From Cliona cf. orientalis (taxonomy: Eukaryota > Porifera > Demospongiae > Clionaida > Clionaidae): 64,000 nt of DNA. Below the pieces are notes generated by a model. The model ran no database searches, had not been told where the DNA came from, and saw only the letters and a program-made list of their open reading frames with translations. Where the stretch lies: contig OZ005699.1 in the NCBI GenBank assembly GCA_963930775.1, positions 9,011,501 through 9,075,500 on the forward strand. Reading direction: 5' to 3'. A program made the position numbers and the translations under genes. Below, piece by piece: positions 45,646 through 55,433 of the stretch. Position 1 is the stretch's first letter; each line of letters begins with the position of its first letter.

Positions 45646-46165
45646 CACGATAGCCAGTTACACTGTATCACAGCCCAAGGGGGGACCATTGGTGAACATC
45701 ACGATAGCCAGTTACTGTATCGCAGCCCAAGGGGGGACCATTGGTGGACATTACCGCAGCCACTTACTGTATCACAGCCCAAGGGGGGACCATTGGTGGA
45801 CACTACCATGGCCACTTACTGTATTGCAGCCCAAGGGGGGACCATTGGTGGACACTACCGCAGCCACTTACTATATCACAGCCCAAGGGGGGACCATTGG
45901 TGGATATCACGATAGCCAGTTACTGTATCACAGCCGAGGGCCAAGGGGGGACCATTGGTGGACATCACGATAGCCAGTTACTCAGTATCACAGCCGAGGG
46001 CCAAGGGGGGACCATTGGTGATATCACGATAGCCAGTTACTGTATCGCAGCCCAAGGGGGGACCATTGGTGGACATCACGATATATAGTTACCGCAGCCA
46101 GTTACTGTATCGCAGCCCAAAGGGGGGGGGGGGGGGACCATTGGTGGACATTACGATAGCCAGTT
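45646..46165 (+). repeat. 54-bp minisatellite, block 2
   Basis: About ten more units, more diverged than block 1. Some have lost CACT, some read GACACTACCGCAGCC in place of GACATCACGATAGCC, and one has a run of about 16 Gs (46121-46136). It ends near a truncated unit at about 46165. Confidence 0.93.
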
Positions 46166-46853
46166 AGATTTCTGTATCACAGGGACCATTGGTACAGTGC
46201 TCGAGCTCCAGTATTGTAGCCTAGGAGACTAAATAATTATGTCACAGGATGTAAGCTATAGAGCAATGAGAGCAAGATAAAAGAAATTTTGGTTGATTAT
46301 TACCACGGAGAGACCAATCGTGAGTCTTCTAAACTTGTAGGAGAGCGCATCTTTTATGCCCTCCAGGTTAGGACACGGATTATATAAGAAAATTGTCGCT
46401 CTGAAAAATATTTTTCGTTGTATATATATAATAATACTCTGATGGGCTATCCCTCACTTATGGATTTCGTGGATTAAGAGCACATATTTGGACATTTGCC
46501 AATGGACATTCAGACATAGGAGCGGGATCTGATGCATGTCCTTGTAACACAAACTCCAATGGCACTGCACCACCTTCGATTATTGGCAGTAACTACTTCT
46601 GTGAATCCGGCATACTAAATGATGCAAGCAATCCCGGTCCACAATTATTGCATCATGGTTGAAGATCCCTTGTGGGATGGAAAAGGGTGCGCTCCGGAAG
46701 CAAACGCATGCTGTGAATTTAATTCTCCACCTTATTTCTCTACTCGACTTGCTTCAGCTACAACCCATGATATTGAGGGCCGAATATGTAATGAAGCACC
46801 AGACGAATTTGGTGGTACATTTGTCACTTTTCTTGAACTTTATGTAAAATGAT

Positions 46854-47463
46854 TACCGTATTTCTTCTAAAAATTCGGCCCTTCTAATTATTCGGCACCC
46901 AGAGGAGGTAGGACACGCTTGACCTTTGGCTAATAGTTCACTAATTAAATCGCTAGTAGAGGCTTTCGTGCAGATTTTTAGAGGATATCGTTGCGATTTT
47001 CGAACTCAGCGCTATTGATTTAGTGGGGGAGCCCCTCTTAGTTAGCACTATAGAGCAATTTTTAGGTCTTTGGAATGTCAATTAGCCGCTTTGATTAACA
47101 TTCCAAGGACCTAAAAATTGCTCTACAGTGCTAACAAAGAGGGGCTCCCCCACTAAATCAATAGCGCTGAGTTCGAAAATCACAACGATATTCTCTAAAA
47201 ACCTTCACAAAAGCCTATACCAGTGATTTAATTAGTGAACTATTAGCCAAAGGTCAAGCGTGTCCTACCTCCTCTGTTCGGCACCCTTTACCGAATGATT
47301 GAATATAGTCTCTAATTTTTCGGCAAAGGTCGTCATGCGTATATGCTATAAACGGGAATGGAATGCGCACGCAGACAGAATGTCGAATATTAACCTCTAA
47401 AAATTCGGCGAAGCTAAAGCAATATTATTATTTTCATGCCGAATTTTTAGAAGAAATACGGTA
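46854..47463 (+). mobile_element. MITE family D (TACCGTATTTCTTCTAAAAA termini), with a nested element
   Basis: Outer inverted repeats TACCGTATTTCTTCTAAAAA and its complement at 47444-47463, with AAATTCGGC words nearby. TA at both outer ends fits a Tc1/mariner-type site. Interrupted by the palindrome at 46900-47276. It begins one base after the stop codon of the GWTR-type gene, so that gene's 3' UTR and poly(A) site would lie inside it. Confidence 0.9.
46900..47276. mobile_element. Palindromic MITE nested in MITE D, 9-bp target duplication
   Basis: 377 bp, almost entirely one inverted repeat (arms about 185 bp) with ends CAGAGGAGGTAGGACACGC and GCGTGTCCTACCTCCTCTG. Flanked by TTCGGCACC on each side (46891-46899 and 47277-47285). 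A 9-bp duplication fits Mutator-like transposases. No coding capacity. Confidence 0.9.
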
Positions 47464-47659
47464 GCTAATTTCGAATTCCTGTCTAAGTAAATCAATTTCT
47501 GGTTCTATGCACAATATTATTATGCATTGTGGTATATTTCTAGAATAGTAACTGTTGGACATCGTTTTTCATAGATTGTGTATGACATAATAATAATAAT
47601 AATTATAGTATGATTTGACTATCGAACTTATGTTTTCAGTACTAAAAATTATAATAAGT

Positions 47660-49428
47660 TTACGTAAATACACCATCACAGAATTTCTCCACGTCCTCCC
47701 TCGTTGGTAGACACGGTCCAAAAGCCTCAATCAGAAGCGTCTCCTTGACGATACTAGCATTGAAATCTTCTAGCGAAACTTTGGAGTCATGATCTTGGTC
47801 CTGTGGGAAGGTATGCAGGCACTGATAATGATTCATTATAATAATTATTATTAAAGAAAAAACTATCATAATGCTGGGCTTGTGTAGCATATTCACAAGG
47901 TCTTAATAATCAGCTCTGATACTGGTATTTAATCATAATAATAATATTATTATTATATTACGTATGTACATAGGATCTGGTGCAGTGGGAAGCTAAGCCA
48001 GGGTGGCATGTTAATTGTAATTGTACTATAATAGCTACGTACTAATGTGGTCATTTAATTTGGAGACTCTCTCAAATACAGTGTCAGCCATTGGAGCATT
48101 GTAGCCAAAATTAAATTCAGGGTTCTGCCTACACTGGTCAGGAGTGGTTGGTACTTGTTAAGTATTAAATTTTTTGCCACTCATCAAAAATGACATGCAG
48201 GCAGATAATATTTCAGCTTTATCTAGCTGTCTGCCACTCCAATCACTCCACCCTGGCAGAACCTACCATCATGGGAATTGAAATTTCAATCATTGAGTGA
48301 GAAACTGACAAGCATTAAATAGCTATTGGAATGCATTAGTGGATTTTGATAATTTTCCGCAATTTGCCAAATTTAAAAACCTTGCCAACGTTTCCCACCA
48401 TATACAGTAGTATAGACTCTTAAAGATGGTACATGTATAATAATATAGTATTATTATAATAATAGTGAATCAGTATCCACTTGCTGACCATTTTCTTGAC
48501 CATTGTTTCGACGAGGTCCTTGATTCCCTCGTCAGGGTCTTCCTCTGTTGGCTGCTTCACCATCGTGTTCTTCAACATCTGAAACATCTCCTCTCGACTG
48601 ATGTAACCATCATCATTCAGGTCGTAGATACCAAAGCAATCTGGAAAAAGCAAAGATGACAGTGTTATTCCTATATTATTGTACATACATGTAGGCCCTT
48701 TCAGCATAGCAGCAGGCCCCCCTGCACTAGGAACATTTCCTTGATGTGGTAGCCAAATCATAAGCGTAGGAACCATGGGGGCTCCAGGGGCTGGTGTCCC
48801 CCTATGTTTTCAAATAATTACATAGCTAGACTGAAGTTCATACATACTGAACATACTGCCCTTGCCTATAGATCTATAGAGCCCCCTTCATGCCCTTTAC
48901 CAAACCATCTTCCTACGCCTCTGCAAATGATATTGCTATGGGGCTGGTATGCCATACATGTGCTACTTTTTGATTACATTTTATCTTTTCATCGAGAGTT
49001 CCCTTGAGGAAGATTGACATTCCCCTGACCCAGTCCTCCTGCGTCAAGAACCCCCCACTCTCTTTATCAAAGGCGCGAAACACTCGGTCCATGAAGAAAT
49101 CATCGCTCATTGAGAAGTGGATGTGAAGGAGGTCACGAAATCTGATACGGTCTAAACGATCAGGGGTCAACTTATGGTAGAGGTAGAGCAGCTTCTCTAC
49201 TTCATCTTTGGTGACTGCATGTACGTGTGTGTATGTGTGTATGCGCATGTGCATGAACCAAATGAAGCTGCTACATGCATGCTAGCATAGACTTGCAAAA
49301 TTTTCGAAACCTTATGCAAAGGAAGAAAAATAATTCAATAGAAACTTACAGTGAGTTGATTTGAACAACTGCTCCGCCAATTTCAGTAAGTTCTTCCTCT
49401 CAATAGCATTCAGTGGGACGGTTGCCAT
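47660..49428 (-). CDS. CLXN: Calaxin (EF-hand protein of outer dynein arm docking)
   Basis: Four exons on the minus strand: 49428-49350, 49214-48978, 48640-48489 and 47800-47660. The phases join to 202 aa (human EFCAB1/calaxin is 211). The match runs the whole length: [73 protein letters not shown] and [20 protein letters not shown]. Three EF-hand loops are visible ([36 protein letters not shown]); the first lacks a good acidic pattern and may not bind calcium. In animals calaxin attaches outer dynein arms to ciliary doublets and tunes beating with calcium, fitting flagellated choanocytes and sperm. It is head to head with NMT over about 270 bp. Confidence 0.95.
47801..48488. other. Last calaxin intron, nothing further seen
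   Basis: 688-bp AT-rich intron between the last two calaxin exons, with short AAT/ATT runs only. No repeat family or RNA gene was recognised. Confidence 0.5.
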
Positions 49429-49696
49429 GGTAACGGAACAACTTCTTCGGTTACGATCTTTTTTTTTCAACGCTGTTTATTCAATTTTTCTACTATCTAA
49501 ACAAAACTATAGTCACAGCTATTTCGCTACTTTGAAGCTAAGAAGGGTAGCTAGCTGACGTACGAAGCTATCACCTCACACAAACAACGCATGGATGGGC
49601 GAGGACGGCTGCATCTGAGGGACTTTCCCTAATTATTGGGTGGCTGCTTGATCACGTGATCAATGTGCCCAACCCACGTGTGTAAGCGTGTGAAAA
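49429..49696. promoter_or_regulatory. Divergent promoter between calaxin and NMT
   Basis: 268 bp between two start codons facing outward. It includes a poly-T run on the calaxin side and GATCACGTGATC, a palindrome with an E-box CACGTG core, near 49651. Shared regulation is inferred from position only. Confidence 0.5.
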
Positions 49697-52600
49697 ATGG
49701 CTGAAGGCGGTGGAGAAGACCTGTCGAAAGTGAGCGGTGGAGACGGAGGGAAGGAAGATCCTGACCCAAAGACTCAGCACACGGCCTCAGCCAAGTCAGG
49801 AAAGAAGGTACGTCACGTTATGTAAAGGATTAGCATTTGAACTAGAGATCCTGCATACGTTTGAGCGATACAAGTCACAAGTGGTGACGGTGAAGTCATG
49901 AATCGACCGCCAGAAGTGGAAATTATGCGTTACATAGATCAAATATGTATCCCTTATTTAATATCTATATAATTGAAAGTTCTTTGCCGACGACTTAATT
50001 GTTCGGTAAAACTTGCTGACATTTTGACTGCTCTAGTCATCCTCAGCAACTGAGACTTCATATCTATACAATTTCTGGAGTTCTTGTGGGAGAATTTGAT
50101 GACTATAAAACTAAATTTACGTCCATTGATCATCGGATCATGATAAAAATTTGATTATGGTTTGCTACATGTACTTATCTTTGGTACAGGCTAGACGAAA
50201 GAAGAAGCATAAGGGAGGTGGTGCTGAGGGGGTAGACTCTGGAGCAGTCGGTGGCGGACCGCCCCCCTTGCCCGCTAAGAGGGGGGCAGGGGAGGGGGGA
50301 GGAGGAGGAGGGGGAGGGGGACCGACCCCCGTCAACGTCAGTAGTATATCCACCAAAAACCTGCAACAGATCTTGAACAAGTTGTCCCTGGAGGAGAAGA
50401 GCAGACGGCATGACTTTTGGGACACTCAGCCCGTCCCAAAGCTACGTGAGTTCAGCAGAACAAGATTACACATAATTATTATTATAGTGCAAGTTTTAAA
50501 GATTTATAGTGTTGTAGTGGAACATAGCATGGAACAAAATGTTTATTCTTGAGGAACTTTCACATCTCTCTCTCTCCCTCTCTCTCTCTCCCCCTTCCTT
50601 TAGAGGAGAAGGTTGATGAGGTTGGTCCGCTGGAGCCAGACCGAGAAGACATTAGAAGAGACCCCCTCTCTCTCCCTGAACACTTCATCTGGGATGACAT
50701 TGACCTTCTAGATGATGCCCAGGTGTGTGATTCAGTGTGTGGTGTATATAGTGATTCTATTTTAGTACAACCAACATAATAAGTATCGGTACTGGGCTGG
50801 TCGATGTATTCTGTGCGTGGCCTCGTCAATCTTCAGGCCCATTACCACTTTTCAGTGTTTAGCACATACTTAAAAGATACCGTATAGCCAGAAATTTTGG
50901 CGGGAATTAAACTTGGCAATTGAGCCCAAAATTGCTATTGCAAGAATATTAGGATATAAATTTGGTGGTTTGGTATGGGATTGCCATATGTATATATGCG
51001 AGTAGGAAATTTTGGCGGATTTTGATTTGGCGGTTGTAATATAGACCATCAAACTGCCAAATTTTCCGGCTATACGGTATTAACTTTTGCAAGTACTTTA
51101 AAAGTTTTGTGAGTCACATATGAAATGTCCAACCAAACCTCCCCCCCCCCCCCCCCCAAGCTGGAGGAGGTCTACACGCTGCTCAACGAGAACTACGTTG
51201 AGGACGAGGACAACATGTTCCGGTTCGACTACAGCCGTCTGTTCCTCCGCTGGGCCCTCCTCGCCCCCGGCTGGAAGAAGGTGTGGCACTGCGGGGTCAG
51301 GGTGAGCTCTAATAAGAAACTCGTCGGATTCATCAGCGCCATCCCGGCTCTCATCAGAGTCAAGGAACAGTGAGTATACATGTACATGTTACATAATCAA
51401 TAGTTGATTAGTTTGGTATAGAAGGTACATATACCGTAGTGTCCCGGGTAAGCGGTTAAACATAACTCGCGATTTTGGCCTGCATGGGCAATTACCCGGG
51501 ATCAAAATTTCAGTAGTTGATTGAAATTTTAGTAGTTTTCATCAAGAAAAGGATTCTCGATCTCGCTACCTACTCTTTAGGCAAACCCATTATTAACAAG
51601 ACAACAGTACATAGGAACTTAGCTAAGGTTATATAACACCCTAATGTATGTCACATGTGGCGAATTCAGGATTAATTTCCTTCGCCAGACTCTCTTGTGA
51701 AACATTCCTGCTAGTGTACTCTATACAGGAGAATCCGTTGCAGTGCTTGTTTCTTGCATGTACATATACATGTACATGCATGTACCTGTCGCTTGAAGTA
51801 TCGGATATCAATATTTGAATTCCTGTGTAACACTGGAAGGGTTTTGACTCTTCTCTGCCGTAAATGTACACTGCCTAGTGAGAATCGTTCATGGACTTGT
51901 AATGAATAGATACAACGATACCTTAAGTAGCAAAATCTGTGGAATACCTTATAGCCGAAAAATTTGGCAGTTTGGCGGTCTATATTACAACCGCCAAATT
52001 AAAATCCGCCAAAATTTCCTACTCGCATATATACATATGGCAATCCGGTACCGAACCGCCAAATTTAAATCCGCCAATATTCTTGCAATAGCGATTTTGG
52101 GCTCAACCGCCAAATTTAATTCCCGCCAATATTTTCTGCTATACGGTATACATTCTTATCCATACCCATGGATGCATTAGTATCATACATACACACACAC
52201 TATTAATGATTGTTATCATGCACACACACACTCTCTCAGTCACCAGAAAATGGTTGAGATCAACTTCCTCTGCGTGCACAAGAAGCTGCGATCGAAACGA
52301 GTCGCCCCTGTGCTGATTAAGGAGATAACGAGACGAGTGAACAAGGAGGGGATATTCCAGGCCGTCTATACAGCTGGAGTCCTTCTACCGAAGCCAGTCG
52401 CAGTGTGTCAGTACTGGCATAGGTCTCTGAACCCTAAGAAACTGGTGGAGGTGCACTTTTCAGCGCTGCATAAGCACATGACGCTGCAGAGGATGATCAA
52501 GCTATATAGACTGCCAGAGGTGGGTGTATTGGGTGGGAGGGAGGGAGAGAGAGAGGGGGTGGGAAGAAGGGATAGGATACAAGTACCTTACGTCTACGAT

Positions 52601-54080
52601 TATTTGCGGGTACAAATTTTAGCGGATTTCAGAAATAGCGCATTTAGCAGGTACTCATTTTAGCTTTTTTTTAATTTTATTCGAAAATGTTAAAAATTTT
52701 AATATTCGTGGGTACAATTTTTAGCGAAAATTAGGCAAATTGCTGATTTTGCTAAATTTATTAGTACCCGCAAACAGAAGTGTCCTTAAGGTACGTCACT
52801 ACTCAGACTGTGAGATTTGACAATAGGTGCTTTGGTTTGTACAGGAAGCGAAGACTCTTGGACTGAGACCGTATGAGAAGAAGGACACGCCCATCGTTTT
52901 CAGCATGCTGAATGAGGTATACAAGTATCCATGCACATTAATTTCTCGACATAAAAATTTTTTTGAACATTTTTGTGGACAAACTTCATCTAAAAACGTA
53001 CTTGTAATTGTAGTGAACAGTCCGTTACTAATCCTCACATTTTTGCCACAGTATCTTGGGAGATTTGAAGTGATACCAGTGTTCCAATCAGAGGAGGAGA
53101 TGGAACACTGGATACTACCAAGACAAGATATCATATCAAGCTACGTCGTGGAGGTGAGAGAGACAGGGAGGGAAGGAGAGAGAGGGGGGAGGGGGCGAGA
53201 GAGAGAGAGAAGCTTGAAAATACACAACAACATTAATTTTACATCATTACATCACCAGTTTGAGAGCATAATACCAAATTGTGTCCTCTCTCTCCAGCTC
53301 TCATGCCAAGTACATAAAACCATTTTCTTCTTCTTCCCTCCCCCCAGGATCCTGAGAGCCATGAGATAACTGACATGATGAGTTTCTACCACCTTCCCTC
53401 GACGGTGGTGAGCCACCCCGTCCACAAGTCCCTCCACGTTGCCTATGCCTTCTACTACTTCTCGACCAAAGTGCCCCTCAAGGAGCTGATGCAGGATGCT
53501 CTCATTCTAGCCAAGAATGTACGTCAGTAATGATGTTATCTTCTGTACTGTGAAGGAATATTGGGGATAGTTATAGTATAGCTGGTAGCTCATAAAAGTG
53601 TATTTTGCATACTTCAATGGCTAGATAAGGCTTATTCCTTTCTTATTGGAGGAAACGAACATTATTCGCCTAATTTCACGATAGTTCAAGGTTAATCTAC
53701 TGAAATTCATATCTGTATTGATAGCAGCCCAGATTGTACTAAAACACCACAGACCCTTTCATGTGCAGCTCAAGTAGTACACCTCCAAAAAGCATTACTA
53801 AGTCTTACTGTTGCCCTTGATCATCCATTCTATGACATCGTACTTGTATAGGGTGGAGCTGATGTCTTCAATGCTCTCGATTTGATGGATAACAAGTTGT
53901 TCCTTGAAGACCTCAAGTTTGGGACAGGCGATGGTAACTTACACTACTACTTCTACAACTGGAAATGCCCGGAAGTCCCTCCGGGGAAAGTGAGTTCAAA
54001 ATTACTTAGATTTTCCTGTAATTAGAAAAAACAATGATCACGTGACCTATCTTTTCTAGGTTGGACTGGTGCTCCTATGA
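49697..54080 (+). CDS. NMT1: Glycylpeptide N-tetradecanoyltransferase (N-myristoyltransferase)
   Basis: Ten exons: 49697-49807, 50190-50445, 50604-50722, 51161-51369, 52240-52519, 52845-52916, 53052-53153, 53348-53518, 53852-53989 and 54060-54080. The phases join to 492 aa (human NMT1 is 496). A lysine-rich ribosome-binding stretch (ARRKKKHK) and a Gly/Pro-rich linker precede the catalytic core. Core motifs are [84 protein letters not shown] and [11 protein letters not shown]. The enzyme transfers myristate from myristoyl-CoA to N-terminal glycines; the C-terminal carboxylate is the catalytic base. The C-terminus is VGLVLL, where vertebrates end in Q, and it is encoded by a 21-base last exon. 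Vertebrates have NMT1 and NMT2; this is probably the single pre-duplication gene. The acceptor of exon 4 follows a run of about 19 Cs. Confidence 0.96.
50878..51079 (+). mobile_element. MITE family A, copy 3
   Basis: 202 bp in the NMT intron before exon 4, TACCGTATAGCC to the inverted TTCCGGCTATACGGTA. Same orientation as the copies at 2858 and 11731. Confidence 0.9.
51945..52148 (-). mobile_element. MITE family A, copy 4 (inverted)
   Basis: 204 bp in the next NMT intron, in the opposite orientation to copy 3, so the two copies form an inverted pair around exon 4. Ends are TACCTTATAGCCGAAA and TTTTCTGCTATACGGTA. Confidence 0.9.
52583..52794. mobile_element. Small inverted-repeat element in an NMT intron (GTACCTTA termini)
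   Basis: About 212 bp from GTACCTTACGTCTACG to the imperfect inverse ending CCTTAAGGTAC. TTTGCGGGTA and TACCCGCAAA sit at matching inner positions, and GGGTACAA-TTTTAGCG words recur inside. Likely a MITE of another family. Confidence 0.65.
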
Positions 54081-55433
54081 GGCCCCACCCTCCACTAATC
54101 AAATATTGCACCATAGCTAATGAATATGTATGAACTCTAGGAGTCTTTTATTTATGAAGGAGAGGTAGAAGTCAACACACTAGGAGGATTGCTTTATTAT
54201 TAATAATTATTCTTAGTGCCGACAAAAAGCTTGTAGAGATGTGCACCATATTATTTCATGATGTCGGTGTTTTTTTGGTTTAATACTGTATTATTATTAC
54301 TGCTTTGTGTTCATATGTATAATCGTGTGTCCATGTGTGTATTATTATTATGGATGTCTTCTTGTGCGTTTTGATACCTTGTAATAATTTTTAATAGTGT
54401 TGCTCCAAAAGTGAAACTGAAACTTATTCAACCACGTACTTGGTAGGACTGGATGTGATGACTTCACAACTCCTTTGGCATTGCTATAACCATCAGTTGT
54501 TCTACAATACGTACCTCCCATGCACTGTAACAATTAAGAATGTGGGACTATAGCTAAGCGAGCCAGGCACAGGCTGATCATGGTCAATTCCCTATACCTC
54601 ATGGTTGCATGCTATAATAATAATATTATACTCTTGTGCATGATCAATATTAGCTATAAGTGCGTGCATGACATTCAATGAATGTTTCTGGTATGTGAGC
54701 CAGTAATCACATACATTGATGCTGCGCATGGTACAAAGGATTATCTGGTACAAGTGTGTGGTTCTATATAGATCTATAATAAAGAATGCACAAAATTAAT
54801 TAAAATGACTGGCAATACATTAAAGCTAGCAATCCCACTGCACACAAGCCTGTGCCAGGCATGGCTATATACAAAAATAATTATTTCCTTCCTAAAATGC
54901 TCAAGCTCTGTAATAATAATAATAATATGACATGTCATTGTATATAGCAGGGCTTCCTTTTCCCCATACACGCATGCACTTATTTAGTGCCTGGAGGTGA
55001 CACTCCCCATTGCATAGCTGAATCCTGTCATGTGAGAGATGCCATACCTACATCACCTGGCTAGCCACCTATACTACAGCCGGCAGCATAGTTCAGCCCA
55101 GCCAACCCATAATATATCTATATCTGCACTATAGAGTTATCATAAAGCATAGTAGTTGATTAGCATCTTCAGTGTGTTGTTGGTGGTGAGGTGATCATCT
55201 GCCATTCTCACCAGAGAGAGCTGCTAAATGCTTCAAATTTGTGCCTACTTTCTCTTGCAGCCTTGAGCCTTAACACTTACCAGTCTCCCTAGGCAACAAA
55301 CTCCATAGTGTTCTATAGAGCCTCAAAGTGCTACGAACTATAGCTAGTAGTCTGTAAAGTAGCTTTATCTACAGAAGTACAAAATTTGTTAAAAATAGAG
55401 GAAGATTAGAGTATTACAGTTATTTCGTTGAGA
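54081..55433. other. Intergenic stretch, no gene seen
   Basis: AT-rich, with ATT/AAT runs. It holds the NMT 3' UTR and presumably the promoter of the CILP-like gene B. No repeat family was recognised. Confidence 0.5.

Larger units (their letters stand above)
43136..46852 (+). pseudogene. Secreted GWTR-type domain gene, interrupted by frameshifts
   Basis: Exons 43136-43183, 43227-43380, 43520-43830 and a last exon from about 46440 to 46852. A signal peptide (MTHPTFLPALALFFIL) joins a mature part only if a 43-bp intron is removed. The body has SGWTRIVHLNMT, a CPSGW motif, VCGQARGYQHGD, LRAHIWTFANGHSD, CPCNTN, DPLWDGKGC and ACCEFNSPP. I associate this order with a secreted protein family of sponges and cnidarians without known function. 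Two breaks are visible: a 7-base duplication-like insertion near 43699-43705, and a frame change near 46640-46668 just before DPLWDG. The acceptor of the last exon is also not clear. The gene could be a young pseudogene, or the breaks could be assembly errors. The stop codon lies two bases before a MITE. Confidence 0.6.

Noticed and set aside
45009..46088. Overlapping open frames across the 54-bp minisatellite
   Set aside because: The unit length is a multiple of three, and the same peptide pattern appears in several frames.
50165..50425. Antisense proline-rich frames opposite NMT exon 2
   Set aside because: They mirror the Gly/Pro-rich linker of NMT, which is supported by full-length homology on the plus strand.
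51434..51512. TACCGTAGTGTCCCGGGTAAG near a CCCGGG-containing partner
   Set aside because: Looks like one end of another TACCGTA element, but no matching far end was found, so it was not listed as a MITE.
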